This document shows positions 1 to 8,646 of a stretch of 64,000 bases of DNA, piece after piece; the first letter of the stretch is position 1, and each line of letters starts with the position of its first letter. Location of the stretch: contig NZ_JABACI010000001.1 in the NCBI RefSeq assembly GCF_012524205.1, positions 310,001-374,000 of the forward strand, read 5' to 3'. The stretch comes from Microbacterium salsuginis (lineage in GTDB: Bacteria; Actinomycetota; Actinomycetes; Actinomycetales; Microbacteriaceae). The notes beneath the pieces are model-generated. The model worked only from the letters and a program-made list of their open reading frames with translations. It searched no databases and was not told the origin of the DNA. The translations under genes and the position numbers were made by a program.

Positions 1-213
1 TTCGACGAGGTTGGTCTGCTGGAATGCGAGCATGAAGCTCTGAGCGACCGGCCACCAAGCGAAGTAGCCGAAGATCAGCAGCGATGGCAGCAGGAACAGC
101 AGGCCGGCGAGTGCCGTGCTGCGTCCTCTCCGGGTGCGCCGAGGCGGCGACGCCGCCTGCGCGGCCCGGCCTTGTGAGGCCGAACCGCGCAGGCGTTCTG
201 GTGCGATCGTCAT
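1..213 (-). CDS. Sugar ABC transporter permease, N-terminal part (MalF/UgpA type)
   Basis: Only the first 71 codons lie in the window; the gene continues past base 1. The visible protein has an Arg-rich cytoplasmic start (PPRRTRRGRST) followed by a hydrophobic first membrane segment and then FAWWPVAQSF, the usual N-terminus of MalF/UgpA-type inner-membrane permeases. Its ATG (211-213) overlaps the stop codon of the binding-protein gene in an ATGA arrangement, so the two are translationally coupled and it is very likely the partner permease of that lipoprotein. The substrate cannot be read from this fragment; the neighbouring GH9 cellulase suggests a plant-derived oligosaccharide. Confidence 0.85.
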   Translation of the reverse strand, partial: MTIAPERLRGSASQGRAAQAASPPRRTRRGRSTALAGLLFLLPSLLIFGYFAWWPVAQSFMLAFQQTNLVE

Positions 214-1592
214 GAGGCGTGCTGGGCGAGGATCGTGTTGACCCGGCTCTCGGCATCGGCGAGAAGAGCGTCGATGTCGGCGTTCGGATCCGTGAGGATC
301 GCCTGCACGAGCGGATCCAGTGCCGCGTAGATCTCCTGCGAGGCGACCTCCGGCTCCGGCACGTACTCGAAGGCGCCGAGCGACTCGACATAGGGCGCGA
401 AGTTCTCGACCGGCACGTTGACGTACTCCGCGATCGCGTCGCGATAGGCCTCGTACGCTTCATCGCTGAAGATCGGGGCGACGGGAACCCCGACCGGCAG
501 TCCGTCTGCGGCGGATGCCTTCGCGGTCTCGGCCGCGACCTCCACGTCGTAATTCGGACGAAGCGCCCGCCAATCGATCCACTTCACGGCCGCGGCCTTT
601 TCGGCTTCGGTCGCCTGAGCGTTCACCATGAGCACGGTGGCGCCGGCGAGAGTTGCGTCTGCGCCGCCCTGAGGCATCGGACCAGCACCGAAGGCATCGG
701 GGTCGCCGCCGGCCGCGATGTAGTTCGGGTAGACGTCCGGCGGAGCCGAGACCCACATACCGACGTTGCCCGCAGTGAACTCGGCGACGAGGTCCTCCTG
801 CTTGCCGAGCACGTTGTCGCCGAGCGAATCGTCCTCCCAGCGCATGTCCTTCCACAGCTCGAGCACCTCGCGCGCGGAGTCGTCGTTGAAAGCGGCCACC
901 CAGGTCCCGTCGGCTTCCTGCTCGATGATGCGCCCGCCGTAGGTGTAGTCGTACCCGGTGAGGTGCCAGCCGCCGCTGTTGTTGGTCGTGATCTCGCCGA
1001 AACCGGTCTTACCGGTCGCATCGCTGATCTGCTTGGCGTACTCACGCACCTCTTCCCAGGTCTGCGGCGGAGCATCGGGGTCGAGCCCAGCCTGCTCGAA
1101 GAGGTCGCGGTTGTAGACGAGTCCGAACGCGTAACTCTTCTCGGGAATGCCGTACACAGCACCATCGCGCTCAAGGAACTGCATGACGCGTTCGTTCAGG
1201 TCGTCGAAGCTGTCGAGCTGGCTCGCGACATCCGAGATATCGGCGACCTGCCCGCGCTCGATCAGCGCCGGCGGCTCGGTGAGCGGGACGCGCAGGAGCG
1301 TCGGCGCGCTGCCTCCCGCAAGACGGGTCGCGAAGGTCTTCGCGTCCCATGGCACGTCCGTGGCCTCGATCGTGATGTTGGGGTTGGCTTCTTCGAACGC
1401 CTCGACCTGGCGCTCGAAGAGCTCGACGGCGGCAGTATTCGTCGCTGCGGGCTTGCCCATGATCGTGATGGTGACTTCCTCGGCCTCATCGGACCCCTCG
1501 ACATCGCCGCCCGGCGTGCTGCAGGCGGCTGTGCCCGCGATCAGGGTGCCCATGACGAGTCCCGCAAGGGCGCGTCGGGTGCGCTGGTGCAT
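210..1592 (-). CDS. Extracellular sugar-binding lipoprotein of an ABC transporter (family 1)
   Basis: 460 aa from an ATG preceded by CGGAGG six bases away; the frame is open further upstream but lacks a signal peptide there. The start MHQRTRRALAGLVMG gives a signal peptide ending in a lipobox (AGTAAC), so the protein is probably a lipid-anchored periplasmic-type receptor. The mature part has the family-1 solute-binding pattern (TITIMGKP, FEEANPNITIEATDVPWD, VYGIPEKSYAFGLVYNRDLFEQAG, GNVGMWVSAPPDVYPNY). It delivers a carbohydrate to the permease encoded immediately downstream. A promoter with 17-bp spacing lies about 100 bases upstream. The ligand is unknown; oligosaccharides or sugar acids are possible given the adjacent GH9 and 2-hydroxyacid dehydrogenase genes. 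Confidence 0.88.
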   Translation of the reverse strand: MHQRTRRALAGLVMGTLIAGTAACSTPGGDVEGSDEAEEVTITIMGKPAATNTAAVELFERQVEAFEEANPNITIEATDVPWDAKTFATRLAGGSAPTLLRVPLTEPPALIERGQVADISDVASQLDSFDDLNERVMQFLERDGAVYGIPEKSYAFGLVYNRDLFEQAGLDPDAPPQTWEEVREYAKQISDATGKTGFGEITTNNSGGWHLTGYDYTYGGRIIEQEADGTWVAAFNDDSAREVLELWKDMRWEDDSLGDNVLGKQEDLVAEFTAGNVGMWVSAPPDVYPNYIAAGGDPDAFGAGPMPQGGADATLAGATVLMVNAQATEAEKAAAVKWIDWRALRPNYDVEVAAETAKASAADGLPVGVPVAPIFSDEAYEAYRDAIAEYVNVPVENFAPYVESLGAFEYVPEPEVASQEIYAALDPLVQAILTDPNADIDALLADAESRVNTILAQHAS

Positions 1593-1691
1593 GAATTCCT
1601 CCGTTCGGACGCGCCGCGGTGTGCGGTCGCGATATCCGCCCGACGAGGGCGGAGACCGGAGTCCGGCCACACCGCGTCGTGCGTCTTGCCC

Positions 1692-1738
1692 AGTATGCAG
1701 ATCTTTCAAACAAGAAACAAGATTTAGAATCAAATTCT
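1692..1738 (-). promoter_or_regulatory. Promoter and inverted repeat ahead of the sugar-binding lipoprotein gene
   Basis: Read on the minus strand there is a -35 TTGTTT (1715-1720), a 17-bp spacer and a -10 CATACT (1692-1697). Just upstream of the -35 sits an inverted repeat AGAAT-CAA-ATTCT (1726-1738), a candidate operator. The region is AT-rich compared with its surroundings. Which regulator binds here is not shown; the DeoR/LacI-type gene at 6019 is the nearest candidate. Confidence 0.5.
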
Positions 1739-1792
1739 TACACGGGAGTTTCCAACTTGTGAACTTTGGCGATTCTATGCTCTGATTGGTCC

Positions 1793-2833
1793 ATGTCACA
1801 CAACCCGGAGGAGACCGCCAGGCAGGGACTGCCCGCAGCCCTTCTCCTGATGAACGCTCGCGCGTTCGACGACCTCTTCGATTCCGCCCGCCTGGAACGG
1901 TTACGTCGGCTCGTGCGCCTCGGGGAGCCGATGCGTCTCGACGACCTGAGCGGGCCGGATGCCACTGCCCGCCTCCTGCACACCGAGATCCTGATCACGG
2001 GATGGGGTTCTCCGCTGCTCGGGCCGGATGTCCTTGACGCCGCTCCCGCATTGCGAGCCGTCATTCACACCGGTGGCTCGGTGAAGCAACACGTCTCGAG
2101 AGCATTCTGGGATCGCGGTGTGCTCGTCACGAGCGCAGCGGATGCCAATGCCGTCCCCGTCGCCGAGTTCACGCTCGCGACGATCCTGCTCGAAGGCAAG
2201 CGAGCGACGCGCTATGTGGAGGGGTACCGCCGGCACCGTGAGGTCGACGGCCCATGGCGCGACGTGATCCCTCCCGCCGTGAACTTCGGCGGCACAGTGG
2301 GAATCGTCGGTTTGTCGAGAGTCGGCAGGCGCGTCGCCCAACTCCTGCGTCCCTTCGACCTGGAGGTGCTGGTCGCCGATCCGCACGTCGACCCCGCCGA
2401 CGCAGCCGCGGTCGGCGCACGCCTGGTCGACTTGGACGTGATGCTCTCCGTGAGCGACATCGTCACCGTGCACGCTCCCGCGCTGCCGGATACGCACCAT
2501 CTGCTTGATGCGCGGCGGATCGCTCTGCTGCGCCGGGATGCGGTCGTCATCAACACGGCGCGAGGATCACTCATCGACACCGACGCCCTCATTCAGCGGT
2601 GCCGAGATGGCAGCCTCCGCGCGATCCTCGACGTCACGGACCCCGAGCCGCTGCCGGCCGACTCTGAACTCTTCGACACGCCGGGCATCGTGCTGAGCCC
2701 TCACATCGCTGGCGCGATGCATGCTGAGACCAGACGCCTTGCCGACTCGGCGCTGGATGAGATCGACCGGCTGCGCCAGCGACTCCCCCCGGTGCACCGC
2801 GTCGAGAGCGCCTCGCTGGGCATCATCGCCTGA
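1793..2833 (+). CDS. D-isomer-specific 2-hydroxyacid dehydrogenase
   Basis: 346 aa. NAD(P)-dependent oxidoreductase of the D-2-hydroxyacid dehydrogenase family, interconverting 2-keto and D-2-hydroxy acids in the cytoplasm. Seen: the Rossmann signature VGIVGLSRVGRRVAQLLRPF at about residues 160-180, the substrate-loop pattern DIVTVHAPALPDTHHLLDARRI, the catalytic Arg region NTARGSLIDTDAL, the Glu region DVTDPEPLPADS and the catalytic His in LSPHIAG. The ATG at 1793 has no ribosome binding site but follows a -10-like TATGCT (1776-1781) by 11 bases, so a short or absent leader is possible. It is divergent from the sugar transporter genes and may act on a sugar-acid intermediate; the substrate is not determined by the sequence. 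Confidence 0.85.
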   Translation: MSHNPEETARQGLPAALLLMNARAFDDLFDSARLERLRRLVRLGEPMRLDDLSGPDATARLLHTEILITGWGSPLLGPDVLDAAPALRAVIHTGGSVKQHVSRAFWDRGVLVTSAADANAVPVAEFTLATILLEGKRATRYVEGYRRHREVDGPWRDVIPPAVNFGGTVGIVGLSRVGRRVAQLLRPFDLEVLVADPHVDPADAAAVGARLVDLDVMLSVSDIVTVHAPALPDTHHLLDARRIALLRRDAVVINTARGSLIDTDALIQRCRDGSLRAILDVTDPEPLPADSELFDTPGIVLSPHIAGAMHAETRRLADSALDEIDRLRQRLPPVHRVESASLGIIA

Positions 2834-2933
2834 CCTACAAGCTGTCCGCGAGATGGGCGCCGTTCCCGCATGCCTGGCGTGCGGCGGCGCCGAGAACGCG
2901 CACGCCTCGCACGCGAACTCGCCGCGACAGAAG

Positions 2934-2968
2934 CGGTGGGGAGCGGCCGAATGCCGCTCCCCACCGTT
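2934..2968. terminator. Strong hairpin between convergent genes
   Basis: A perfect 13-bp GC-rich stem (CGGTGGGGAGCGG paired with CCGCTCCCCACCG) with a 7-base loop, between the convergent dehydrogenase and GH9 genes. It lacks a long U tract, as is common in actinobacteria, and can serve both directions. Confidence 0.7.
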
Positions 2969-2981
2969 CGCGTGATCGCGC

Positions 2982-5837
2982 TCAGCCCACCGCCAGGCCG
3001 GTCACCACCGGCGTCTCGACCACCGACGACGTGGTGTCGGTCGTTCGCACGTAGTAGCTGTGCACCCCCCTTACCAGGGGAACCGTGATCGCATACCTCG
3101 CGCCATCCGTCACATCGGTGTCCCCAGGCTCGACCGGTGACATCGGGTGGATCACGCCGTCCATGACCAGTTCGACGGCATGAGGCGCTGCACCGTCGGC
3201 ATCTGTGTAGGTGGTCTCGACGGTCACGGGCGTCGACGGCGTCAGTGCTCCTGGCGTGTGGCTCACCGCCGAGAGCACGGGGGCCGTGCCTCCGACGTCG
3301 TTCGTGAACTCCACCGCGTCGATGAACAATTCACCATCGGTGTCAGCGGTCTGCTGGAGCCAGAACGTGAGTTTGGCCTGCGAGCGATCGAGCCCGGGGA
3401 AGGCCGCGAGGTCGAAGTCGTACGTCGCCCAGCCGTTGGAGACGGCGATCGGGGTCGGCCCGGTGACGCGGTGCCCCGAGTCGGCGTCCGATACCTCGAT
3501 GCGCAGACGCAAGTTCGGTGAAGGACTCCGCATGGTCACGGACAGGTATCGATAGCCGTCGGCATCGACCGAGTGATGCCACGGCTGGAACTTGGCCTGC
3601 GACATCGAGGTGGCGGGGTTCTGGAAGAACCGGCCGACAGTGCGGCCGTCCACGGTGGTATTGGTCACCTGGCCGACACCCGCGTGGTTGTTGTACCAGT
3701 TGACCCACGTGTAGCCCTGCACGCCGAAGAGGCCGTCGCGGCCGAATCCGTCGTAGAGCAGCGGGGTGTCCGGCGTCGGCAGGGGTGGAGCGACGGTGTA
3801 GTGCGTCGAGGTGTAGCTGTGGGCGCCGCTCGGCTGGGTTCCGCGCACGTCGATGCGCGCGTTCGTGTACGGGGCCAGCCCGCTCACATCGACCACCCCG
3901 GTGGACGCACCGCCCGAGGGCGTCATCGGCGTCCAGTCGGGGCCGAGTGCATGAGCGGTGAGCGACGCGCCGCTTTGGGCGAAGACGGTGACTTCGTCGG
4001 TGACGTACTGACCGATCTTCGGCGATCCAATGGTCAGAGCGGTCGGTGGCGTCCCCGTCGCCCAAGGCGCATCCCCTGCGGCCGTGAGTCCGAACAGTGC
4101 CGAGAAGAGGCCGGCCTGGATGCTGACGCTGTACTCGTTGTATCGCCACTGCTGCCCGACGTCGACCCACCCCGGCCTGTCCTCGTACCACGGGCTCGCG
4201 CTCGTCATGTCGAGCGGGTCCTTCGCGTTCGGTCCTGACACCAGCGCGCCCGGGAGCACGACGCCCGTGCTGCCTTGAGTCTGAGCCTGTTCGTCGAGCC
4301 GTGTGTGCAAGAACATCGTGTGCTTCTCGCCGACGCCGGAGACCCAGCTCGTGCCCCACGGGTTGTTGCCGAGCACCCAGTACAGCCCCTTCTGCACGGC
4401 ACGAAGGGCCCTCTCGTCGCCGAACAGCTCCCAGTAGCGCAGGATGTCGGCCATGTACGAGACATGCGGCTCGTTCACTCCGAAGTTCTTGAACTGGTTG
4501 ATCACGCCGTAGGGGGTGTCATCGGTAGATGACAGAACGTAGTCGAGCTGGCGCTTGAGATAGCGCTGGATGTCGGTCTTGCCGGTCGATGTCGCCACCG
4601 GGTACAGCTCGGCCATCGAGAGAGGCCCCATGTCCCAGTAGTTCGTATTGGACAGAATCGTGAAAGGCGTCGCGGCGATCGTCGCCTCCGCTGACGTCCG
4701 ATAGCCCGCATCCCCGGTCAGCAGGTGCAGTTGCACCTGCGCGAACAGGAGCGAGTTCGCAATTCCGCCCCGTGTGGTCGAGTACCCGCCGAGCGGGTCG
4801 CTGCGGTGGGTGTCCGCGTGCTGGTAGAAGGCCACCGCGCCGTCCTCGGCTTCCGTCGCCCGCGCCTCCCACTCCGTCGCATCCGCCGAGGCGATGTCGC
4901 CGCCGGCTATCGCCGCGCGGATGGCGCGGGCCGTCGCCGCGAGCGATCCCGAGGCCTTGGCTGAGCCGCCGACGCCCATTCCAGAGATGCGTCGATCATC
5001 GGCCGTGCCGACCACGCCATCTGTGTGATCATCGGGATGCTGGAATCCGCCGCTGCCCTTGACGTCCCAGAACGGCCCGCCGAAGGCGTCCAGCATCCGC
5101 AGCAGATACTCGCTGCCGAACCAGGCCTCGTCGACGAGGTCGGGAGTGCCGTTCGCGTCGCCGTCGAAGGCAACTTCCGGAGTGTCGCCGTAGCGCAGAT
5201 ACGTGATCGCGATGTTGCCGGCGACCCACTGGTTGCCGCCGTAGATGCCGTAGTCCCCGGCGTCGTACCAGCCGCCCGTCAGGTCGTAGTGCTGCGTACC
5301 GTCTTCGGAGGCGGCGTCGTCGAGGTGCCCGGCGGCGTGGAAGATCTTCTCGGAGGGTGGGATGCTGCTGTAGCCGTCGGGGTAGGCGTCTTCGGTCGCG
5401 ACGCCGGAGCGCTGCAACCGGTAGAAGGCCGTCATCTCGTCGAGGTAGCTCGACCACACATTCCCCTCGATCGCGAAGCGTGGAGAACGGATTCCGCCGA
5501 TCTCGAGCGCGAAATCGGTTCCCACATCGTCGAAGGCGCTGAAGTCGGCTTCGTATACGCGGTCACCCCACGTCGTGCCACGATCGCCAAGGGTGCACGA
5601 CGACAGCACCACGGTCTCGCCCTGGAGAAGTCGGCAGCTGGTCGCGCCAGCCAAGGCACCGTCGGCCACCGCGAATCCGACCTTGTAGCCGCTCGCGCTG
5701 TAGCCGCCCTGACTCACAGCAACCTGGTCGATGGTGGCCGCTGCGGCGGGCGGTGCGGCGATCATGACTCCGCCCACCGCCACGGCCGCGACCGCCGCCA
5801 CCCCTCTCCACAACGCATTCGCTCGTCGTCGGGACAT
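2982..5837 (-). CDS. Secreted glycoside hydrolase family 9 endoglucanase with accessory domains
   Basis: 951 aa from the ATG preceded by GAAGGAGAAGGC. A Sec signal peptide (about 1-34, ending PPAAAA) targets it outside the cell. Then comes an Ig-like CelD_N-type domain (about 35-125), a GH9 (alpha/alpha)6 catalytic domain (about 130-600), and C-terminal modules: an Ig-like segment, a carbohydrate-binding-like beta-sandwich (about 725-850) and a last Ig-like repeat. Catalytic residues are recognisable: the DAGD motif (GGWYDAGDYG, Asp about 192 and 195) and the proton-donor Glu in WRYNEYSVSIQAG (about 568). Family knowledge says it hydrolyses beta-1,4-glucan by inversion. With the GH3 enzyme at 46239 it supports growth on cellulose or beta-glucan. 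Confidence 0.92.
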   Translation of the reverse strand: MSRRRANALWRGVAAVAAVAVGGVMIAAPPAAAATIDQVAVSQGGYSASGYKVGFAVADGALAGATSCRLLQGETVVLSSCTLGDRGTTWGDRVYEADFSAFDDVGTDFALEIGGIRSPRFAIEGNVWSSYLDEMTAFYRLQRSGVATEDAYPDGYSSIPPSEKIFHAAGHLDDAASEDGTQHYDLTGGWYDAGDYGIYGGNQWVAGNIAITYLRYGDTPEVAFDGDANGTPDLVDEAWFGSEYLLRMLDAFGGPFWDVKGSGGFQHPDDHTDGVVGTADDRRISGMGVGGSAKASGSLAATARAIRAAIAGGDIASADATEWEARATEAEDGAVAFYQHADTHRSDPLGGYSTTRGGIANSLLFAQVQLHLLTGDAGYRTSAEATIAATPFTILSNTNYWDMGPLSMAELYPVATSTGKTDIQRYLKRQLDYVLSSTDDTPYGVINQFKNFGVNEPHVSYMADILRYWELFGDERALRAVQKGLYWVLGNNPWGTSWVSGVGEKHTMFLHTRLDEQAQTQGSTGVVLPGALVSGPNAKDPLDMTSASPWYEDRPGWVDVGQQWRYNEYSVSIQAGLFSALFGLTAAGDAPWATGTPPTALTIGSPKIGQYVTDEVTVFAQSGASLTAHALGPDWTPMTPSGGASTGVVDVSGLAPYTNARIDVRGTQPSGAHSYTSTHYTVAPPLPTPDTPLLYDGFGRDGLFGVQGYTWVNWYNNHAGVGQVTNTTVDGRTVGRFFQNPATSMSQAKFQPWHHSVDADGYRYLSVTMRSPSPNLRLRIEVSDADSGHRVTGPTPIAVSNGWATYDFDLAAFPGLDRSQAKLTFWLQQTADTDGELFIDAVEFTNDVGGTAPVLSAVSHTPGALTPSTPVTVETTYTDADGAAPHAVELVMDGVIHPMSPVEPGDTDVTDGARYAITVPLVRGVHSYYVRTTDTTSSVVETPVVTGLAVG

Positions 5838-5892
5838 GCCTTCTCCTTCGAAGCTCGCGCCGGCACCGTCGCCGACCATCCAGTATCGACAC

Positions 5893-5921
5893 ATATTTAA
5901 AGCATCCGCAAGCTTTGTAAA
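5893..5921 (-). promoter_or_regulatory. Promoter of the GH9 gene with a palindrome in its spacer
   Basis: On the minus strand: -35 TTTACA (5916-5921), exactly 17 bp, -10 AAATAT (5893-5898). The spacer is filled by an inverted repeat, AAAGC-8 bp-GCTTT (5899-5916), which would place a bound repressor between the two promoter elements. The divergent regulator at 6019 is the obvious candidate. Confidence 0.5.
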
Positions 5922-5978
5922 CTCATAGAAGATCTAACAACAATGAGGGCGCCGGATGATCGAAACCGTTCACACCGT

Positions 5979-5984
5979 TATGAT
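5979..5984 (+). promoter_or_regulatory. -10 element for the DeoR/LacI-type regulator gene
   Basis: TATGAT, a near-consensus -10, 34 bases before the regulator start. No good -35 is visible. The direct repeat CCGTTCACACCGTTA just upstream (around 5966-5980) could be an operator for autoregulation. Confidence 0.4.
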
Positions 5985-6018
5985 GGGTCCACATTCACCC
6001 TTCGGAAGGGGGGAAGGC

Positions 6019-7083
6019 ATGCTCGCAGCCGAGCGCCGTGCATTGATCCTCGACCGCGCGCAGCAGGACGGCGCCGTGCGGATCGCCTCACTCGTCGATG
6101 ACATCGGCGTCTCGCACGTCACTATCCGTCGGGACCTGGACGCCCTCGTCGCCGAGCGGATGCTCGACAAGGTGCGTGGAGGCGCGGTGCTTCGCGGAGA
6201 TCATCCTTCTCACGCGACGCGCGCGACGTTCAGCGGCACTATCGGGGTGGTCGTTCCGACCTCCTACTACTACCGCTACGTGGTCGAAGGAATCGATGAG
6301 ACGCTGGCACCGGGCGGCGAGATGAAGCTTGTGATCTCGGAGTACGACCTCGACGAGGAGTACCGGCTGATCGCGGATCTCGTGCGCGAAGGCATCGATG
6401 GCCTCCTCTGGGTTCCGACCGTCTCGGAGCGCGAGGCGACGGCCGAATTCCGCGAAACCGTGGAGCGCCTGCAGGTCCCCGTGGTGTTCGTCGAGCGCGA
6501 GATGCCCGGCGGCGGCCTCGGCACGGTCTCCTCGGTGCGCTCCGCCCATGAACGCGGTGCCCTCAGCGCGCTCAGCCATCTGCACGGATTGGGCCATCGA
6601 CGTGTGGTCATGGTTAGCCGTGGCAGGTCCCAGAGCGCAGAGTTCGTGCGCCGTGGGTGGCGCGACGCCGTGGACCGGCTCGGCCTCGACGCGGCGAGCA
6701 CCATTCTCGGACCGGCGGAACTCGGTGCAGGGCCGCGGTGGGAGCGCGGCAGCGCCGACGTCGTGCTCGACGCCGTCGAGAGCATCGGCGCGACCGCCCT
6801 GTTCTGCCATGGCGACGAGAACTCGCTCTTCGGTCTCCTTCAGAGCGCTCGTGCGCGCGGGATCCCGGTTCCGGATCGGCTGTCCATTGTGGCGTACGAC
6901 GACGACGTATCGGCCCACGCCGATCCCCCGATCTCGGCGGTCGCGCCCGATAGACGGCGTGTGGGAGCCCTGGCCACTCGTCTGCTCATCGACCTCATCC
7001 GCGATCCAAGCGCTGAGCCGCCGTTGCAGATCCAGGTCGAACCCCGCCTCATCCTCCGCGCTTCGACGGCGCCTGCTGCGTGA
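6019..7083 (+). CDS. Transcriptional regulator: DeoR-type HTH fused to a LacI-type sugar-sensing domain
   Basis: 354 aa from ATG 6019, preceded by a purine-rich GGAAGGGGGGAAGG. Residues 1-60 are a DeoR winged helix (MLAAERRALILDRAQQDGAVRIASLVDD, then SHVTIRRDLDAL). Residues about 75-350 are a periplasmic-binding-protein-like LacI/GalR sensor (GTIGVVVPTSYYYRYVVEGI, GLGHRRVVMVSRGR, ALFCHGDENSLFGLLQSARARGIPVPDRLSIVAYDDD). The LacI-type HTH normally joined to this sensor is absent. It lies divergent from the GH9 gene and about 4 kb from the sugar transporter, so it probably controls this locus in response to a sugar. The ligand and operator are inferred only. Confidence 0.85.
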   Translation: MLAAERRALILDRAQQDGAVRIASLVDDIGVSHVTIRRDLDALVAERMLDKVRGGAVLRGDHPSHATRATFSGTIGVVVPTSYYYRYVVEGIDETLAPGGEMKLVISEYDLDEEYRLIADLVREGIDGLLWVPTVSEREATAEFRETVERLQVPVVFVEREMPGGGLGTVSSVRSAHERGALSALSHLHGLGHRRVVMVSRGRSQSAEFVRRGWRDAVDRLGLDAASTILGPAELGAGPRWERGSADVVLDAVESIGATALFCHGDENSLFGLLQSARARGIPVPDRLSIVAYDDDVSAHADPPISAVAPDRRRVGALATRLLIDLIRDPSAEPPLQIQVEPRLILRASTAPAA

Positions 7084-7088
7084 GCGAC

Positions 7089-7362
7089 GTGCCCTTCATC
7101 ATGACGACCAACAGGGTCGAGGTCCTCGAGCGCGCCCCCACCGAGCTTCCGGGTCGGGTCGATCTCGCCGTCGAGGTCCCGCTTCCGGCACCGAAGGAAC
7201 GGCGTCGCTTGTCCCGTCGCTACGCGCATGGCCTTCCAGGCTGCAGCAGAACGTGCTGAGGGAACGACAGGGTCGTTCGCGAAGGAGCTGAGACGCGCAC
7301 GCCGCTGGCGGTCCGCACTGATCCCGCGCACGGTGCGGTTCCCGCGCCGAGGAGTACCGTGA
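7089..7362 (+). pseudogene. Relic of an AAA+ ATPase C-terminal region, truncated and frameshifted
   Basis: There is no intact gene in the roughly 340 bases between the regulator and the next CDS, but translation shows an AAA+ ATPase fragment. From 7089 the frame reads VPFIMTTNRVEVLE then GRVDLAVEVPLP, the sensor-1/second-region-of-homology pattern of AAA+ proteins, and stops at 7257-7259. Shifting +1 from about 7231 continues the homology-like sequence AERAEGTTGSFAKEL, which stops at 7360-7362. The Walker A and B regions are missing, so most of the gene is gone. The frame change plus missing N-terminus makes function very unlikely. Confidence 0.7.
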
Positions 7363-7424
7363 AGCCCGCGGAGATCCTCGCCCACGAGTGGACGGGGACC
7401 CGCCCCCGCAGGAGGGAGTTCGCG

Positions 7425-8096
7425 ATGGGCACATCAGCCAACGGGTCGGACTGGATCTCGCCGGCCGAGTTCCACCGGGCCGCCGGTGTCGCCGACTGGC
7501 GCGTCACCGCAACAGGTCCGCAAGCCGTCTTCAGCGCGACATCCATCGCCCAGGCTGCCGACCTCGTCCCGCCGATCGTCGCGGCGGCGGAGCGATTCGG
7601 CATACTGCCGGACGTGGATCTGCGCTCCGAGGGCGTCGTCGTGCGCATCCCCTATCGCGGCCCAGAGGGCATCCCTGCCGCGGCGGTGGAGTTCGCAGCG
7701 ACAGTATCCCGGGTCGCCGCCGAGCGACTGCTGACCGCTGATCCCTCACGCGCACAGTCGGTCGGCATCTACGTTGCCCAGCACTCTCGAGCCGACGTGC
7801 GACCGTTCTTCATGGCTGCTCTCGGCTACGACGCGTTCGGCGAGACGGATGCCGTCGATCCCCTGCGCTGCGGACCACAGCTCGCCTTCAACCCGATCAC
7901 GGGAGACGCGCCGTCGAGAGGGCGCACCCACCTCGACGTCTTCGTGCCGGCCGACCAGGCTGAGGCGCGAGTGGGGGCAGCCCTCGCCGCAGGCGGCAGA
8001 CTCGTCGACGATTCCCACGCGCCCGCGTGGTGGTCGCTCGCATCTCCGGACAATCACGGCGTGGACATCGCGTCCTGGACCGATACCTTCGACTGA
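7425..8096 (+). CDS. Pterin-4a-carbinolamine-dehydratase-like / VOC (glyoxalase-like) two-domain protein
   Basis: 223 aa from ATG 7425, nine bases after AGGAGG; a GTG at 7359 is in frame but overlaps the ATPase relic. Residues about 8-95 resemble a 4a-hydroxytetrahydrobiopterin dehydratase fold (ISPAEFHRAAGVADWRVTATG, FGILPDVDLRSEGVVVRIPY), although the canonical catalytic His pair is not obvious. Residues about 105-220 are a glyoxalase/VOC-like domain (VGIYVAQHSRADVRPFFMAALGYDA, GRTHLDVFVP, WSLASPDNHGVDIASW). This domain pair is common in actinobacteria and usually annotated only as VOC family. Substrate unknown. Confidence 0.7.
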   Translation: MGTSANGSDWISPAEFHRAAGVADWRVTATGPQAVFSATSIAQAADLVPPIVAAAERFGILPDVDLRSEGVVVRIPYRGPEGIPAAAVEFAATVSRVAAERLLTADPSRAQSVGIYVAQHSRADVRPFFMAALGYDAFGETDAVDPLRCGPQLAFNPITGDAPSRGRTHLDVFVPADQAEARVGAALAAGGRLVDDSHAPAWWSLASPDNHGVDIASWTDTFD

Positions 8097-8265
8097 CAGA
8101 GTCCTCCGCTCGAGCATTGCTGCCCGAGCGCCTTCCCGAGAAACTCCGCTTGCGTAGGAGTGTCGCCGTCGGCGGCCGATGCTCCACCTTGGTCATCGCT
8201 GGGAACTTCCGGCCAAAGTCCTGCATCGATCCGGCGTCGCTCCGGGCAAGGCGCACACTGAGCGC

Positions 8266-8517
8266 ATGTGGTGGAGATTCCTCAAGGCCGTCAGAACGCG
8301 GCAGCACCGCGTCGCAGCGACGACGTGGGTCGCTGCCATCGCCGCTGTCGTCTACACCTTCGCGCCTATCGATCTGATTCCCGAACTGGTGCTCGGCCCG
8401 CTTGGACTCGTCGACGACCTCGGCCTCTGGGGCATCTTCGCCGTGCTCTTCGCCCGCGAGCAGCGCCGCTGGCTGACGGGCCTCGAGTCGAAAGCACGCA
8501 CGGCGAGCGCTCTCTGA
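8266..8517 (+). CDS. DUF1232 (YkvA-like) small membrane protein
   Basis: 83 aa. After a short basic N-terminus (MWWRFLKAVRTRQHR) it has two hydrophobic segments around the DUF1232 signature YTFAPIDLIPELVLGPLGLVDDLGLWG (about residues 27-53), then a charged tail. No ribosome binding site precedes the ATG; a -10-like CACACT ends six bases upstream, so it may be leaderless. Members of this family are small membrane proteins of unknown role. Confidence 0.75.
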   Translation: MWWRFLKAVRTRQHRVAATTWVAAIAAVVYTFAPIDLIPELVLGPLGLVDDLGLWGIFAVLFAREQRRWLTGLESKARTASAL

Positions 8518-8563
8518 GAGCAGCTCAAAGTTCTAGGAGCCATCGACGGCGTGAGGAGCGATG

Positions 8564-8593
8564 GCCGGCGATGATGCGGCGGTCATCGCCGGC
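8564..8593. terminator. Hairpin between convergent genes
   Basis: An 11-bp stem (GCCGGCGATGA paired with TCATCGCCGGC, 8-base loop) between the DUF1232 gene and the convergent kinase gene. No U tract; probably a bidirectional actinobacterial terminator. Confidence 0.5.
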
Positions 8594-8646
8594 AGCGCGG
8601 GATTCCCATCGGCGGGCCGCTTCACAGGAGAGCCGCATCGTGGCTG

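Noticed and set aside
219..1727. Open frame of about 500 codons on the plus strand opposite the sugar-binding protein gene.
   Set aside because: No signal peptide or domain; the minus-strand gene has a lipobox, family motifs and a ribosome binding site.
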